From Gayadomonas joobiniege G7 (GTDB lineage: Bacteria > Pseudomonadota > Gammaproteobacteria > Enterobacterales > Alteromonadaceae), in the NCBI RefSeq assembly GCF_000300815.1, contig NZ_AMRX01000006.1, forward strand, positions 248,001-312,000: a stretch of 64,000 nucleotides of DNA, written 5' to 3'. Numbering within the stretch: position 1 is the stretch's first letter; the number at the start of each line of letters is the position of its first letter. Below are positions 45,872 through 55,188 of this stretch, piece by piece. Both the position numbers and the translations under genes were made by a program. The notes beneath the pieces are model-generated. The model did no database searches. It was not told the DNA's origin and saw only the letters and a list, made by a program, of their open reading frames with translations.

Positions 45872-46306
45872 TTGGTTGTAGCGGTCGATCAGAACAATCT
45901 TGATTTATTATTGCCCCTTATCCATCAATATCAAAAATTTTATGGCATTAAAGGTGTGACTGAAGAGAAAAATCGTGAGTTTTTTCTTCAGTTTGGTAAA
46001 AACAAAGCCACCGGATGTCAGTTTATGTATTTAGTGGAGGATAAGCCGGTTGCCTTTGCGACCGTATATTTTAGTTTTGCATCAACTATTCCTGGTCGAG
46101 TTGCCATTTTAAATGACCTTTACACTATACCCAGTCATCGCAATAATGGTTATGCCAAACGGTTAATTTTTCATTGCCGAGCCTATGCAAAAGATCAAGG
46201 CGCGGCACGTTTGCAATGGGTAACTGCGATTAGTAATAAAAGTGCGCAAAAGTTTTATGATAAATTGAACAGCCAGAAAAGTCACTGGCTGTTTTATACG
46301 CTTTGA
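45872..46306 (+). CDS. GNAT family N-acetyltransferase
   Basis: A 144-residue acetyltransferase starting at TTG 45872 with AAAGGAG upstream. The acetyl-CoA motif is LYTIPSHRNNGYAKRLI, and late residues KSAQKFYDKLNSQKSHWLFY form the usual C-terminal beta-bulge region. Substrate unknown. Confidence 0.82.
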   Translation: MVVAVDQNNLDLLLPLIHQYQKFYGIKGVTEEKNREFFLQFGKNKATGCQFMYLVEDKPVAFATVYFSFASTIPGRVAILNDLYTIPSHRNNGYAKRLIFHCRAYAKDQGAARLQWVTAISNKSAQKFYDKLNSQKSHWLFYTL

Positions 46307-46321
46307 TGGGGTAAAGGGCGC

Positions 46322-46762
46322 TTAGTCCACCCACATTTTTTGCATAAATTCCAGCGTTTCAGAACGGCCAGAAGTTGGCTCTGATAACTGAATAAAAAAG
46401 CGATAAGTTTCTTCATTCGCGTGGCGGATCTCGGCCAGATAATAAATAGCATCACCCTCATCAATCTTTTTAAACGTTAGGTTTTTTCGATGACCAATGA
46501 GATTTTGCGCGTAACCAGTTACTTTCAAAGCCAGCGGTTGTTTGCTGGTTTTATCCACGACACTAATGTTGATTAAATTATAATTATTGCGTCTGTCAAA
46601 ACCAGTGGCTTTTGCAACCTCAGGTTGAATAAAAGTCGATGGAAATGCGATGTGGTGGACCTGCCAATCACCAATGATTGTCATATTGGGATCGTCTGAT
46701 GCATACACATTGGGTATAGACCACAACCAAGTCAAACAAAATAAAACAAATATAGGGCGCAT
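46322..46762 (-). CDS. DUF4426 exported protein
   Basis: A 146-residue protein with a signal peptide (FVLFCLTWLWSIPNVYA) and a single beta-rich domain (GDWQVHHIAFPSTFIQPEVA, AKATGFDRRNNYNLINISV). This domain family is regularly found next to yggT and proC in gammaproteobacteria, as here. Function unknown. Confidence 0.82.
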   Translation of the reverse strand: MRPIFVLFCLTWLWSIPNVYASDDPNMTIIGDWQVHHIAFPSTFIQPEVAKATGFDRRNNYNLINISVVDKTSKQPLALKVTGYAQNLIGHRKNLTFKKIDEGDAIYYLAEIRHANEETYRFFIQLSEPTSGRSETLEFMQKMWVD

Positions 46763-46775
46763 AAAGCCTCCCGGT

Positions 46776-47315
46776 TTATAAAGGGCCGAACATATCGGCT
46801 AATAAAATATTTATAAATTGAATAGCGATAATGGCTATCAATACTGATAAGTCGAGGCCGCCCATAGGGGGAATTAAACGACGGATCGGCGCTAAAAAAG
46901 GCTCGGTAAGCTGAGCTAAAATTTGCTCAGAAGGGTTATAACCCTGACTGAACCAACTTAAAATGGCTCGGATAATTAGAATCCAAAATGCCAAGTTTAA
47001 AAATTCTTTAACCACAGAGATGACTGCCCAAATGGCAATAGCGGCAGGGTTTATCGCTTGTCCCACAATGGCAAACATCACTAAAAACTTAGCTGCAGCC
47101 ACTAAAAATGCAAGTACTAATGCGGCAATATTCCAGCGTTGACCGGCCGGCAAAATGCTCTGCATCGGTTTCAACAAAGGATTGGTCACTTTAACTATCA
47201 CCTGACTAATGGGGTTATAAAAGTCAGCGCGTGCGGCCTGTAACCAAAACCTTAATACAACAGCCATAAGTAGCAGGCCAAATAAAATTTCGACCAAAAA
47301 GATAATAGAGTTCAT
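46776..47315 (-). CDS. yggT: YggT family membrane protein
   Basis: A 179-residue protein made of two YggT repeats, each with two helices and a PNP-like motif (FYNPISQVIVKVTNPLLKPM and LAQLTEPFLAPIRRLIPP). YggT is linked to osmotic shock tolerance and membrane-protein placement, without a defined reaction. It is in the usual yggS-proC-yggT order. Confidence 0.93.
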   Translation of the reverse strand: MNSIIFLVEILFGLLLMAVVLRFWLQAARADFYNPISQVIVKVTNPLLKPMQSILPAGQRWNIAALVLAFLVAAAKFLVMFAIVGQAINPAAIAIWAVISVVKEFLNLAFWILIIRAILSWFSQGYNPSEQILAQLTEPFLAPIRRLIPPMGGLDLSVLIAIIAIQFINILLADMFGPL

Positions 47316-47330
47316 ATAGATCCTTAAAAA

Positions 47331-48152
47331 TTAAAATAAGTTTGCCATTTCTTTTGCACGATTAATGGCCGCTTGAACCGCCCGTTCAGTTACGTCGGAG
47401 AGCTTGTCCTGGTTGAAAGAGTCTAATGCTTTTGCCGTCGTACCGCCTTTAGAAGTGACTTGCTGACGTAAAGTGGCGATAGGTATATCACTATTGTTGA
47501 CCATAGTAGCCGCGCCGAGCGCCACTTGGGCTACTATTTCTCGTGCTTGCTGAGCCGAAAAACCTTGTTTTTCGGCCTGCTCTGCTAAACATTCCATAAA
47601 CAAAAAGAAGTAGGCTGGTGCACTACCGGCAACGCCAATAATCGCATCAATGCCATCTTCGTCAGCAAGCGTGACCGTTTTGCCAACGGCTTTCATCAGA
47701 TCATTAGCAAAGCTTTTGTCATCAGCTGAGACATTTTCAGGTGCATATAATCCGGTTAAACCCAAGCCTAATAACGAGGGAGTATTCGGCATGGTTCTGA
47801 CCAAGTTAACAGTAAAACCGAACATTTGATTAAAACGCTCAATTGGAATACCAGCTGCAATAGAGATATATAATTTTTTTTGCAAAATTTCAGGATTACT
47901 CGTTAGCGAAGCTATCATTTCTGCCATCATTTGTGGTTTGACAGCAAGTACAACAACATCTGCCCAGGCAATCGCTTTATCATTGTTTTGCGTGGTCGAG
48001 ATTCTAAAATCATTTTCTAGCGCAGTCAGTTTGTCGTTGCTACGATTACTGGCAATTAAGTGATCTGCTGGGTAACCTGATTGAACTAAACCAGAAATAA
48101 TGCTGCGGCTCATATTACCCGCGCCGATAAATGCGATTTTACGTAATTGCAT
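47331..48152 (-). CDS. proC: Pyrroline-5-carboxylate reductase
   Basis: Last enzyme of proline synthesis. The 273-residue protein has the NAD(P) motif IGAGNMSRSIISGL at residues 10-23, the VKPQMM segment and the C-terminal signature QVTSKGGTTAKALDSF. It lies 20 bp after yggS. Confidence 0.96.
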   Translation of the reverse strand: MQLRKIAFIGAGNMSRSIISGLVQSGYPADHLIASNRSNDKLTALENDFRISTTQNNDKAIAWADVVVLAVKPQMMAEMIASLTSNPEILQKKLYISIAAGIPIERFNQMFGFTVNLVRTMPNTPSLLGLGLTGLYAPENVSADDKSFANDLMKAVGKTVTLADEDGIDAIIGVAGSAPAYFFLFMECLAEQAEKQGFSAQQAREIVAQVALGAATMVNNSDIPIATLRQQVTSKGGTTAKALDSFNQDKLSDVTERAVQAAINRAKEMANLF

Positions 48153-48172
48153 AAGCGTCCTTAAGTCGTTTT

Positions 48173-48850
48173 TTAAATACGTTCGCCAAAAATTGCTGTG
48201 CCCACCCTAACCATAGTACTGCCTTGTTCAATTGCAGTTTGCATGTCGTTCGACATGCCCATAGATAAGGTATCAACGGATGAATATTTTTGCCCTAGTA
48301 TACGGTATAACTCGGCCAATTGGGCAAAATACCTCTGCGTGGTTTCGACATTTTGAGTTTTCATTGGGATGGCCATTAAACCGCGTAAGGTCAAATGTTC
48401 AAGTTGAGCGACCTGCTCTGCAAGTGGCAATACCTGGTCCGGAGTGATACCAGATTTAGTTTCCTCACCAGATATATTAACCTGTAAACATATGTTTAAA
48501 GGGCCAAGCTGGCTTGGTCTTTGTTCACTCAGGCGTTTCGCAATTTTAAAGCGGTCAACTGATTGCACCCAAGCAAAATGCTCAGCAACTAAACGCGTTT
48601 TATTTGATTGCAAAGGCCCAATAAAGTGCCATTCGATGTCTGTTAAATTGCTTAGGGTTTTGATTTTATCAATCCCTTCTTGTACATAATTTTCACCAAA
48701 TAAACGCTGCCCTGCGTTATAAGCATCTTGAATGGCTTTAACTGGTTTAGTCTTGCTCACCGCTAACAGCTGGGTGTGCTGTCCGCTTGTTTGGTTCAAA
48801 CGCGCAATTTGCTGACAAATTTTAGCTAAATTCTGTTCTATTGCAGTCAT
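48173..48850 (-). CDS. yggS: YggS family PLP homeostasis protein
   Basis: A 225-residue PLP-binding fold type III protein that buffers pyridoxal phosphate. The PLP lysine lies in LLAVSKTKPV and the binding region continues with FGENYVQE and LSMGMSNDMQTAI. It is the first gene of the yggS-proC-yggT unit and diverges from pilT. Confidence 0.95.
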   Translation of the reverse strand: MTAIEQNLAKICQQIARLNQTSGQHTQLLAVSKTKPVKAIQDAYNAGQRLFGENYVQEGIDKIKTLSNLTDIEWHFIGPLQSNKTRLVAEHFAWVQSVDRFKIAKRLSEQRPSQLGPLNICLQVNISGEETKSGITPDQVLPLAEQVAQLEHLTLRGLMAIPMKTQNVETTQRYFAQLAELYRILGQKYSSVDTLSMGMSNDMQTAIEQGSTMVRVGTAIFGERI

Positions 48851-48962
48851 TTACACACTGAGGCTAATTGAATAATTCACTATGATAAACAAAACCATAG
48901 CGGTTTTACAGCTTTCTGCTAAGGTATAAGCATTATCCAACTGGAAAAAATGAGGTAAAACA

Positions 48963-49997
48963 ATGGATATTACTGAATTACTTTCTTTTAGTGTTGATCA
49001 TAAAGCATCTGATTTGCATTTGTCCGCTGGTGTCCCCCCTATGATCCGTGTTGATGGGGAAGTACGCAAGCTGAATATCCCACCACTGGACCAAAAGCAG
49101 GTCCATGCGCTCATTTACGATATTATGAACGACCGACAGCGCAAAGACTATGAAGAACATTGGGAATCAGACTTTTCGTTTGAAGTGCCTAATTTAGCCC
49201 GCTTTAGGGTCAATGCGTTTGTGCAAAATCGTGGTCCTGCTGCCGTATTCCGTACTATACCTAGTACAGTGTTATCGCTTGAAGACATCAATGCGCCAGA
49301 TATCTTCCGAGATTTAGCTGACAAGCCGAGAGGGCTGGTATTGGTGACAGGCCCAACAGGTTCGGGTAAATCAACGACTTTGGCGGCTATGGTGGATTAC
49401 ATTAATCAGCATAAACACCACCATATTTTAACCATCGAAGATCCTATTGAATTTGTTCACGAAAACAAACAAAGTTTGATTAACCAACGGGAAGTTCACC
49501 GAGATACTAAATCATTTAATAATGCATTGAGATCGGCACTGCGTGAAGACCCGGATGTTATCTTGGTAGGTGAAATGAGGGATTTAGAAACGATTCGATT
49601 AGCAATGACGGCTGCCGAAACAGGTCATTTAGTTTTTGGCACCTTACACACAACTTCAGCACCCAAAACGATTGACCGTATTGTTGACGTTTTTCCTGCC
49701 GCTGAAAAACCTATGGTTCGCTCTATGTTATCGGAATCATTGCAGGCAGTCATCTCACAAACATTACTTAAAAAATCGGGTGGTGGTCGAGTGGCAGCAC
49801 ATGAGATTATGGTGGGTACACCAGCGATTCGAAATTTGATCCGGGAAGATAAAGTGGCGCAAATGTACTCTGCCATGCAAACAGGTATGGGTTTTGGTAT
49901 GCAGACAATGGACCAATGTTTATTGGATTTGGTTAGCCGGGGTTTAATTAGCCGTCAAGATGCTGCGGCTAAAGCGACGAATAAAAATCAATTTTAA
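48963..49997 (+). CDS. pilT: Type IV pilus retraction ATPase PilT
   Basis: A 344-residue hexameric ATPase that powers pilus retraction and twitching. Walker A GPTGSGKST is at about residues 129-137, the Asp box TIEDPIEFVH, the Walker B DPDVILVGEMRD and the His box ETGHLVFGTLHT follow. The C-terminal AIRNLIREDK motif important for retraction is present. pilU follows 12 bp later. Confidence 0.97.
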   Translation: MDITELLSFSVDHKASDLHLSAGVPPMIRVDGEVRKLNIPPLDQKQVHALIYDIMNDRQRKDYEEHWESDFSFEVPNLARFRVNAFVQNRGPAAVFRTIPSTVLSLEDINAPDIFRDLADKPRGLVLVTGPTGSGKSTTLAAMVDYINQHKHHHILTIEDPIEFVHENKQSLINQREVHRDTKSFNNALRSALREDPDVILVGEMRDLETIRLAMTAAETGHLVFGTLHTTSAPKTIDRIVDVFPAAEKPMVRSMLSESLQAVISQTLLKKSGGGRVAAHEIMVGTPAIRNLIREDKVAQMYSAMQTGMGFGMQTMDQCLLDLVSRGLISRQDAAAKATNKNQF

Positions 49998-50009
49998 GGA
50001 GCTGACTCA

Positions 50010-51122
50010 ATGCGACTTGAAACCTTTTTGCGGCAAATGGCCGACGTCGGTGCGTCAGATCTTTTTATAACGTTAGGCCGACCGCCTTGTGTTAAAGTGA
50101 ACGGTGAAGTACGGGCGCTAGATGGCGAAGAATTAACGTCGAAAGATTGCCAGGATATCGTATTAGAAAGCATGACAGAGGCGCAAAAATCTGAATTTTT
50201 AGCGACTAAAGAGTGTAATTATGCGCTGGCTGTTGAAGGCGTGGGACGCTTTCGCTGTAATGCGTTTGTGCAACGTGAACACGCCGGCATGGTGATCCGA
50301 AAAATTAATACTGAGATCCCAGATGTAGATAAATTGGGTCTGCCAAATGTATTAAAAGAAGTGATTATGGCTAAGCGCGGTTTGGTGCTTTATGTTGGCG
50401 CGACAGGGACAGGTAAATCAACGGCATTAGCTGCACTGTTAGGGTATCGTAACCGAAATAGTCGAGGGCATATTTTAACAATTGAGGATCCAATTGAATT
50501 TGTTCATGAGCATCAAAAGTCGATTGTGACCCAACGTGAGGTTGGGGTCGATACCGAATCATTTGATGCGGCATTAAAAAGCTCGTTGCGACAAGCCCCT
50601 GACGTCATCATGGTTGGTGAGATCCGCTCAGCTGAAATTATGGAGTATGCTTTGTCGTTTGCCGAAACTGGTCATTTATGTGTTGCAACTTTGCATGCTA
50701 ATAATGCTAATCAAGCAATCGATCGTATTTTGCACTTGGCACCTAAAGGTTTAAAAGACAAACTTTTATTTGATTTATCGTTAAATCTAAAAGCCGTTGT
50801 GGCTCAGCAATTAGTACCCACCCGTGACGGCAAAGGTCGGGTGGCGGCCATAGAAATACTATTAAATTCACCATTGATATCTGATCTGATAGCTCGCAAC
50901 GAATTGGGCGGGATCAAAGAAGTGATGGAAAAGTCGACTGAACTTGGCATGCAAACTTTTGACACCGCTTTATTTAAATTGTACGAAAAAGGTCAAATTA
51001 CTTTCACAGATGCATTGCATCATGCAGACTCACCAAACGATTTACGTTTAAAAATAAAACTGAGATCGAATCAGCAAGGTAGTTTAGGTGCTTTAGATGG
51101 TGTGACTATCGACTTGGATTGA
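50010..51122 (+). CDS. pilU: Type IV pilus ATPase PilU
   Basis: A 370-residue PilT paralogue that assists retraction. Walker A GATGTGKST is near residues 130-138, the Asp box TIEDPIEFVHEH, Walker B DVIMVGEIRS and the His box ETGHLCVATLHANN are present. The position after pilT and the longer C-terminal tail identify it as PilU. Confidence 0.96.
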   Translation: MRLETFLRQMADVGASDLFITLGRPPCVKVNGEVRALDGEELTSKDCQDIVLESMTEAQKSEFLATKECNYALAVEGVGRFRCNAFVQREHAGMVIRKINTEIPDVDKLGLPNVLKEVIMAKRGLVLYVGATGTGKSTALAALLGYRNRNSRGHILTIEDPIEFVHEHQKSIVTQREVGVDTESFDAALKSSLRQAPDVIMVGEIRSAEIMEYALSFAETGHLCVATLHANNANQAIDRILHLAPKGLKDKLLFDLSLNLKAVVAQQLVPTRDGKGRVAAIEILLNSPLISDLIARNELGGIKEVMEKSTELGMQTFDTALFKLYEKGQITFTDALHHADSPNDLRLKIKLRSNQQGSLGALDGVTIDLD

Positions 51123-51364
51123 TTAAATAATGAACGGTTAGAGGGTCTTTTTTTTAATAATCTTTAGTGCACTTAATAATGCTAACTAAGTTAATGATAT
51201 AAATAACAAAGTTATCATCAGCATTTATTACTATTTTTACGATTATAAAACAGATAAATGGCTATTAAAACAGCACTTGATAGTTACAGCTCTAAAAATT
51301 TGATCCAAACTCGTGTATGGTAAGTATAAGCAGATGGTAAAGATTTACTAAAACAGGAGAAACA
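51123..51364. other. Upstream region of ectB
   Basis: 242 bp without a gene, AT-rich. TAGTGCACTTAA at 51165-51176 is identical to 28234-28245 near the ectoine-degradation operon. AGGAGA at 51355-51360 is the ectB ribosome site. A weak T-run at 51148-51155 may end pilU. Confidence 0.4.
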
Positions 51365-52615
51365 ATGGAAATTTTTGAGAAACATGAGTCAGAAGTACGT
51401 GGTTACATTCGCTCGTTTCCAACCATTTTTGATAAAGCGGTCGGTGCAGAATTATTTGATAAAGATGGCAAACGTTATATCGACTTTTTTGCCGGTGCCG
51501 GCACTTTAAACTATGGCCACAACCCGGACGTAGCGGTAGAAGCACAGATTAAATATTTACAAGATAGACGTATTGCGCACGGCTTGGATAAAGCAACCGT
51601 TGCCAAACAAGCTTTTATCGAATCTTTTGTTAAAAACATTTTAGAACCACGTGGGTACGACTATAAACTCCAGTTTACCGGCCCAACGGGAACAAACTGT
51701 ACCGAAGCAGCAATGAAGCTAGCACGCCAGGTTAAAGGGCGTGGTAACATAGTTGCATTTACCAATGCATACCATGGTCACACTATGGGGGCTTTATCGG
51801 CCACTGGTAACGAAGCTTATCGTGATGAATCATATGGTGCACGTGGTGCTGTTTCATTTATGCCGTTTGATGGCTTTTTAGGCGATATAGATACCATTGA
51901 AGTTTTTCGCCGGTATCTAGAAGACAAAGGCTCGGGTTTAGAATTGCCAGCGGCTGTGATCATTGAAACAGTGCAGGGTGAAGGGGGCATTAACGTTGCC
52001 TCTAAAGAGTGGTTACAAAAGCTATCTAAGTTATTAAAAGAATACGATATTCTTTTAATTATAGATGATATACAAGTGGGTAATGGCCGAACGGGTAAAT
52101 TTTTCAGTTTTGAAGAAGCTGGCATCAAACCAGATATGGTGTGTTTGTCAAAATCTATCGGCGGCGGTAACCCGATGGCCGTTTTATTGATAGACCCAGA
52201 AGTTGATGCATGGTCACCTGGTGAACATACGGGGACATTCCGTGGTAACTCACTGGCATTTGTTGCAGCAAAAGAGCTTATCGACAAGTATTGGGCTGAT
52301 GACAGCTTAACAAAAGAAGTTGAGCGTAAATCAAAGGTTTTATTTGATGCTTTATATGAGCTGCAAAAAGAGTTTCCAGATTTACCAACTGACGTGCGTG
52401 GCCGTGGTCTTGTTTTAGGCATAGAAACTAAAGTAGATGGATTTGCCGAAAAAGTGTCTGCAGCTGCGTTTGAAAAAGGGTTAATTTGTGAAACCTGTGG
52501 CGCTGAAGGTCATGTAAACAAGTTATTCGTTGCGTTAACGATTGATGATGACAATTTAAACGAAGGTATTAAGGTTTTCCAAGATGCCTACCGCGAAGTG
52601 GCAAACTCTTTATAA
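51365..52615 (+). CDS. ectB: Diaminobutyrate--2-oxoglutarate transaminase EctB (solitary)
   Basis: Class III PLP transaminase making L-2,4-diaminobutyrate from aspartate semialdehyde, first step of ectoine synthesis. The 416-residue length and start MEIFEKHESEVRGYIRSFPT are typical. PLP contacts are FTGPTGTNCTEAAMKLAR and LLIIDDIQVGNGRTG, and the Schiff-base lysine lies in CLSKSIGGG. ectA and ectC are not adjacent: pilU precedes and epmC follows convergently. It is a paralogue of the catabolic enzyme at 25482-26741. It may serve ectoine synthesis with distant ectA/ectC, or make diaminobutyrate for another product. Confidence 0.9.
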   Translation: MEIFEKHESEVRGYIRSFPTIFDKAVGAELFDKDGKRYIDFFAGAGTLNYGHNPDVAVEAQIKYLQDRRIAHGLDKATVAKQAFIESFVKNILEPRGYDYKLQFTGPTGTNCTEAAMKLARQVKGRGNIVAFTNAYHGHTMGALSATGNEAYRDESYGARGAVSFMPFDGFLGDIDTIEVFRRYLEDKGSGLELPAAVIIETVQGEGGINVASKEWLQKLSKLLKEYDILLIIDDIQVGNGRTGKFFSFEEAGIKPDMVCLSKSIGGGNPMAVLLIDPEVDAWSPGEHTGTFRGNSLAFVAAKELIDKYWADDSLTKEVERKSKVLFDALYELQKEFPDLPTDVRGRGLVLGIETKVDGFAEKVSAAAFEKGLICETCGAEGHVNKLFVALTIDDDNLNEGIKVFQDAYREVANSL

Positions 52616-52633
52616 TATATTCGCCATTTGTGC

Positions 52634-52661
52634 AAAAGGGGCTGCTTTAAGCCCCTTTTTT
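52634..52661. terminator. Bidirectional terminator between ectB and epmC
   Basis: AAAGGGGCT and AGCCCCTTT pair perfectly over a short loop and are followed by TTTTT on the + strand and AAAA-derived T on the - strand. It lies between convergent genes. Confidence 0.9.
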
Positions 52662-52676
52662 ATTGCTGTATTGGTA

Positions 52677-53222
52677 TTAGTAAAAGCGAGTTAAACATAG
52701 AGGTGAGGGTACTTGATAAAACTCACTGAGTTCGTTAACCAATGTTTGCATCCTGCTTGATAAACCCGCTTTGATGGTTTGTTTTACCTGAACCAATACT
52801 TTGTTTTTAAACGCTTGACGATCCGGTTCAAAACAGCCATTTAAATTATCGCAACTGACATTAAATTTAAAATCTGCGGCGCTGGATAAAATCCACTCTA
52901 ACGCTTGCGGTTTTACCTCAACCTGCTCAAATTTTGCTTGCTGGGATTCATTTCTCCCATCAGCCGCATACCAGTATCCATAATCTTCTTTGAGTCGTCG
53001 TTCAGGTCCTGCAACACACCAATGGGCAATTTCATGCAACGCACTGGCATAATAACCGTGCGCAAAAATGATTCTGTGATAGGGCACTTGAGCGCAGGCA
53101 GGTAAATAAATAGGCTCGTCGTCCCCTGAGATTAAGCGCGTATTATAACTGCTGGCAAAGCTCTGGTTAAAAATGTTTATAATATCTTTTATTTGATGTT
53201 TTGGTTGAGAATAACGCACTGA
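52677..53222 (-). CDS. epmC: Elongation factor P hydroxylase EpmC
   Basis: Hydroxylates the beta-lysylated lysine of EF-P. The start chosen is GTG 53222 (181 residues), matching E. coli EpmC (182) and avoiding overlap with the divergent gene at 53285; the longer open frame to 53318 has no family support. Family motifs: FNTRLISGDDEPIYLP-type NTRLISGDDEPIYLPA, HGYYASALHEIAHWCVAG with the metal-binding histidines, DYGYWYAADGR and FNVSCDNLNG. epmA and epmB are not in the window. Confidence 0.9.
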   Translation of the reverse strand, partial: SVRYSQPKHQIKDIINIFNQSFASSYNTRLISGDDEPIYLPACAQVPYHRIIFAHGYYASALHEIAHWCVAGPERRLKEDYGYWYAADGRNESQQAKFEQVEVKPQALEWILSSAADFKFNVSCDNLNGCFEPDRQAFKNKVLVQVKQTIKAGLSSRMQTLVNELSEFYQVPSPLCLTRFY

Positions 53223-53284
53223 GTTTGAATATCTGTTAAAGTTAGTCTGATATTTTACCTCGTCTGCCGCGTTAAGGAAACTGA

Positions 53285-54136
53285 ATGCCGTTATATCTAA
53301 GCCTATTGTTCGTAACATTCGCTTTTGCAGCTAATTCTGTTGTGACTCGATTTGCATTAGAAACCACAGAGATTGATGCAGTCTCATTTAGTTTGATCCG
53401 CTTGTTAGCAGGGGCGATGACTTTTATGTTAATTTTTATGCTTCGTCGGCAGTTAATCCAATCGATTAAAAAATCTCTCGGCCGACCGCTGTTATGCGCA
53501 GCAGCCCTATTTGTTTACGCGCTTTGTTTTTCACTGGCGTATCTGCAATTAGCTTCGGGAATGGGCGCGCTTTTATTGTTCGGCTCAGTGCAACTCACCT
53601 TGATGAGCTTTAGTTATTTGGCCGGAGAGCGGTTTGGTAAATTAGAGTTTACTGGTTTAATTTTAGCAGCCATGAGTATGGTGATCCTCTGCTGGCCGCA
53701 ACAAAATGAATCACTAGCGGCGGATTGGCAAAGCATTATTTTAATGACAACCGCAGGTTCAGCTTGGGCATTATTTACCTTTTTAGGCCGTACCTGCAAG
53801 GACCCACTGACCGAAACCGGGCTAAGCTTTATGCTTTGCGGTTTGTTAAGTTTACCACTGCTAATACTCTTTAGCGATTCTTTAACTTTATTAGGTGGCC
53901 TGTACGCCATCCTATCGGGCGCTATTTTTTCTGCTTTGGCTTATGCTGCCTGGTACTTGATTTTACCCCGTCTTGGCGGTGCTGAAATAATTTCAAGTCA
54001 ATTATCTGTACCAGCCCTGGCTGCGTTCGGTGGTTGGTTATGGTTAAGTGAGCCTATTGATAGTCAGTTTTTATTTGCTTTATTGATCTTGATCATAGGG
54101 ATAATTATGGTGTTTAAAGGCAAAACAAAAAAATAG
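53285..54136 (+). CDS. EamA family (DMT) transporter
   Basis: A 283-residue membrane protein with ten predicted helices forming two EamA repeats (FVTFAFAANSVVTRFALETT near the start; ILSGAIFSALAYAAWYLIL in the second half). It belongs to the drug/metabolite transporter superfamily; substrate unknown. It is divergent from epmC. Confidence 0.85.
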   Translation: MPLYLSLLFVTFAFAANSVVTRFALETTEIDAVSFSLIRLLAGAMTFMLIFMLRRQLIQSIKKSLGRPLLCAAALFVYALCFSLAYLQLASGMGALLLFGSVQLTLMSFSYLAGERFGKLEFTGLILAAMSMVILCWPQQNESLAADWQSIILMTTAGSAWALFTFLGRTCKDPLTETGLSFMLCGLLSLPLLILFSDSLTLLGGLYAILSGAIFSALAYAAWYLILPRLGGAEIISSQLSVPALAAFGGWLWLSEPIDSQFLFALLILIIGIIMVFKGKTKK

Positions 54137-54201
54137 TGTTATAATTTGCGCCCCAAAATTGTGCTCAACTTACGATTGAGTGAAAAACAAAAGGTGAAAG
54201 A

Positions 54202-55122
54202 ATGAAATACATAGTGGCTGCTTTATATAAGTTTGTTCGGTTAGAAGATTTTGAAAACTTACGCGAGCCTTTGCTTAACTGTATGTTAGATAACCAAGTA
54301 AAAGGTACTTTATTGCTTGCTAATGAGGGCATTAACGGCACAGTATCTGGCCCGAGAGAAGGCATTGATGCGGTATTAAACTGGTTAAAACAAGATCCAA
54401 GATTAGCAGATATTGAGCACAAAGAATCAGAAGCGGATGAGCAGACTTTTTATCGCACTAAGGTAAAATTAAAAAAAGAAATTGTCACTATGGGGATTGA
54501 AGGCATAGATCCGCGCGAAGTGGTTGGCACCTATGTCGAGCCAAAAGACTGGAATGATTTAATTTCAGATCCAGATGTTTTATTAGTGGATACCCGAAAC
54601 GATTATGAGGTGGCAATAGGTACCTTTGAGCACGCAGTTGATCCCAAAACCAAATCATTTAGAGAGTTTCCTGAGTACGTAGAAAATCACCTAGATAAAA
54701 ACCAACATAAAAAAGTAGCCATGTTTTGCACTGGCGGTATCCGCTGTGAAAAATCGACGGCTTACCTTAAAGAACAAGGATTTGAAGAGGTTTACCATTT
54801 AAAAGGTGGTATTTTAAAGTATCTCGAAGAAGTGCCAAAAGAAGAAAGTTTGTGGAGAGGCGAATGTTTTGTATTTGATCAAAGGGTCACCGTCGATCAC
54901 GATTTACAACAGGGCCAATACGACCAATGTTATGCGTGCCGTATGCCAATTACTGAGCAAGAAAAACAATCACCACATTATAAAAAAGGTGTCAGCTGTG
55001 CCCATTGTTTTGATAAAACAAGTGCAGAAGACAAAGCCCGATTTGAGGAGCGTGAGCGCCAAATTCAGTTGGCAAAACAACGGGGTGAAGCTCATATAGG
55101 CGATCCAAAAGATCGTCTATAA
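54202..55122 (+). CDS. trhO: tRNA uridine(34) hydroxylase TrhO (YceA)
   Basis: Oxygen-dependent enzyme that makes 5-hydroxyuridine at tRNA position 34, precursor of cmo5U/mcmo5U. The 306-residue protein has an N-terminal acylphosphatase-like domain ([20 protein letters not shown]), a rhodanese domain with catalytic loop [11 protein letters not shown] (Cys near residue 176), and the C-terminal zinc-like cysteines CYACRMP and CAHC. Family identification is clear. Confidence 0.95.
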   Translation: MKYIVAALYKFVRLEDFENLREPLLNCMLDNQVKGTLLLANEGINGTVSGPREGIDAVLNWLKQDPRLADIEHKESEADEQTFYRTKVKLKKEIVTMGIEGIDPREVVGTYVEPKDWNDLISDPDVLLVDTRNDYEVAIGTFEHAVDPKTKSFREFPEYVENHLDKNQHKKVAMFCTGGIRCEKSTAYLKEQGFEEVYHLKGGILKYLEEVPKEESLWRGECFVFDQRVTVDHDLQQGQYDQCYACRMPITEQEKQSPHYKKGVSCAHCFDKTSAEDKARFEERERQIQLAKQRGEAHIGDPKDRL

Positions 55123-55188
55123 GCTTGTTAAATTTTTAAAGCGCGCTAAAGTAGTAAATAAATTGACGATCTAGTTAAAGGATACAAG

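Noticed and set aside
52677-53318. Longer form of EpmC starting at 53318
   Set aside because: The extra 32 residues match nothing in the family and would overlap the divergent EamA gene start; GTG 53222 gives the family length.
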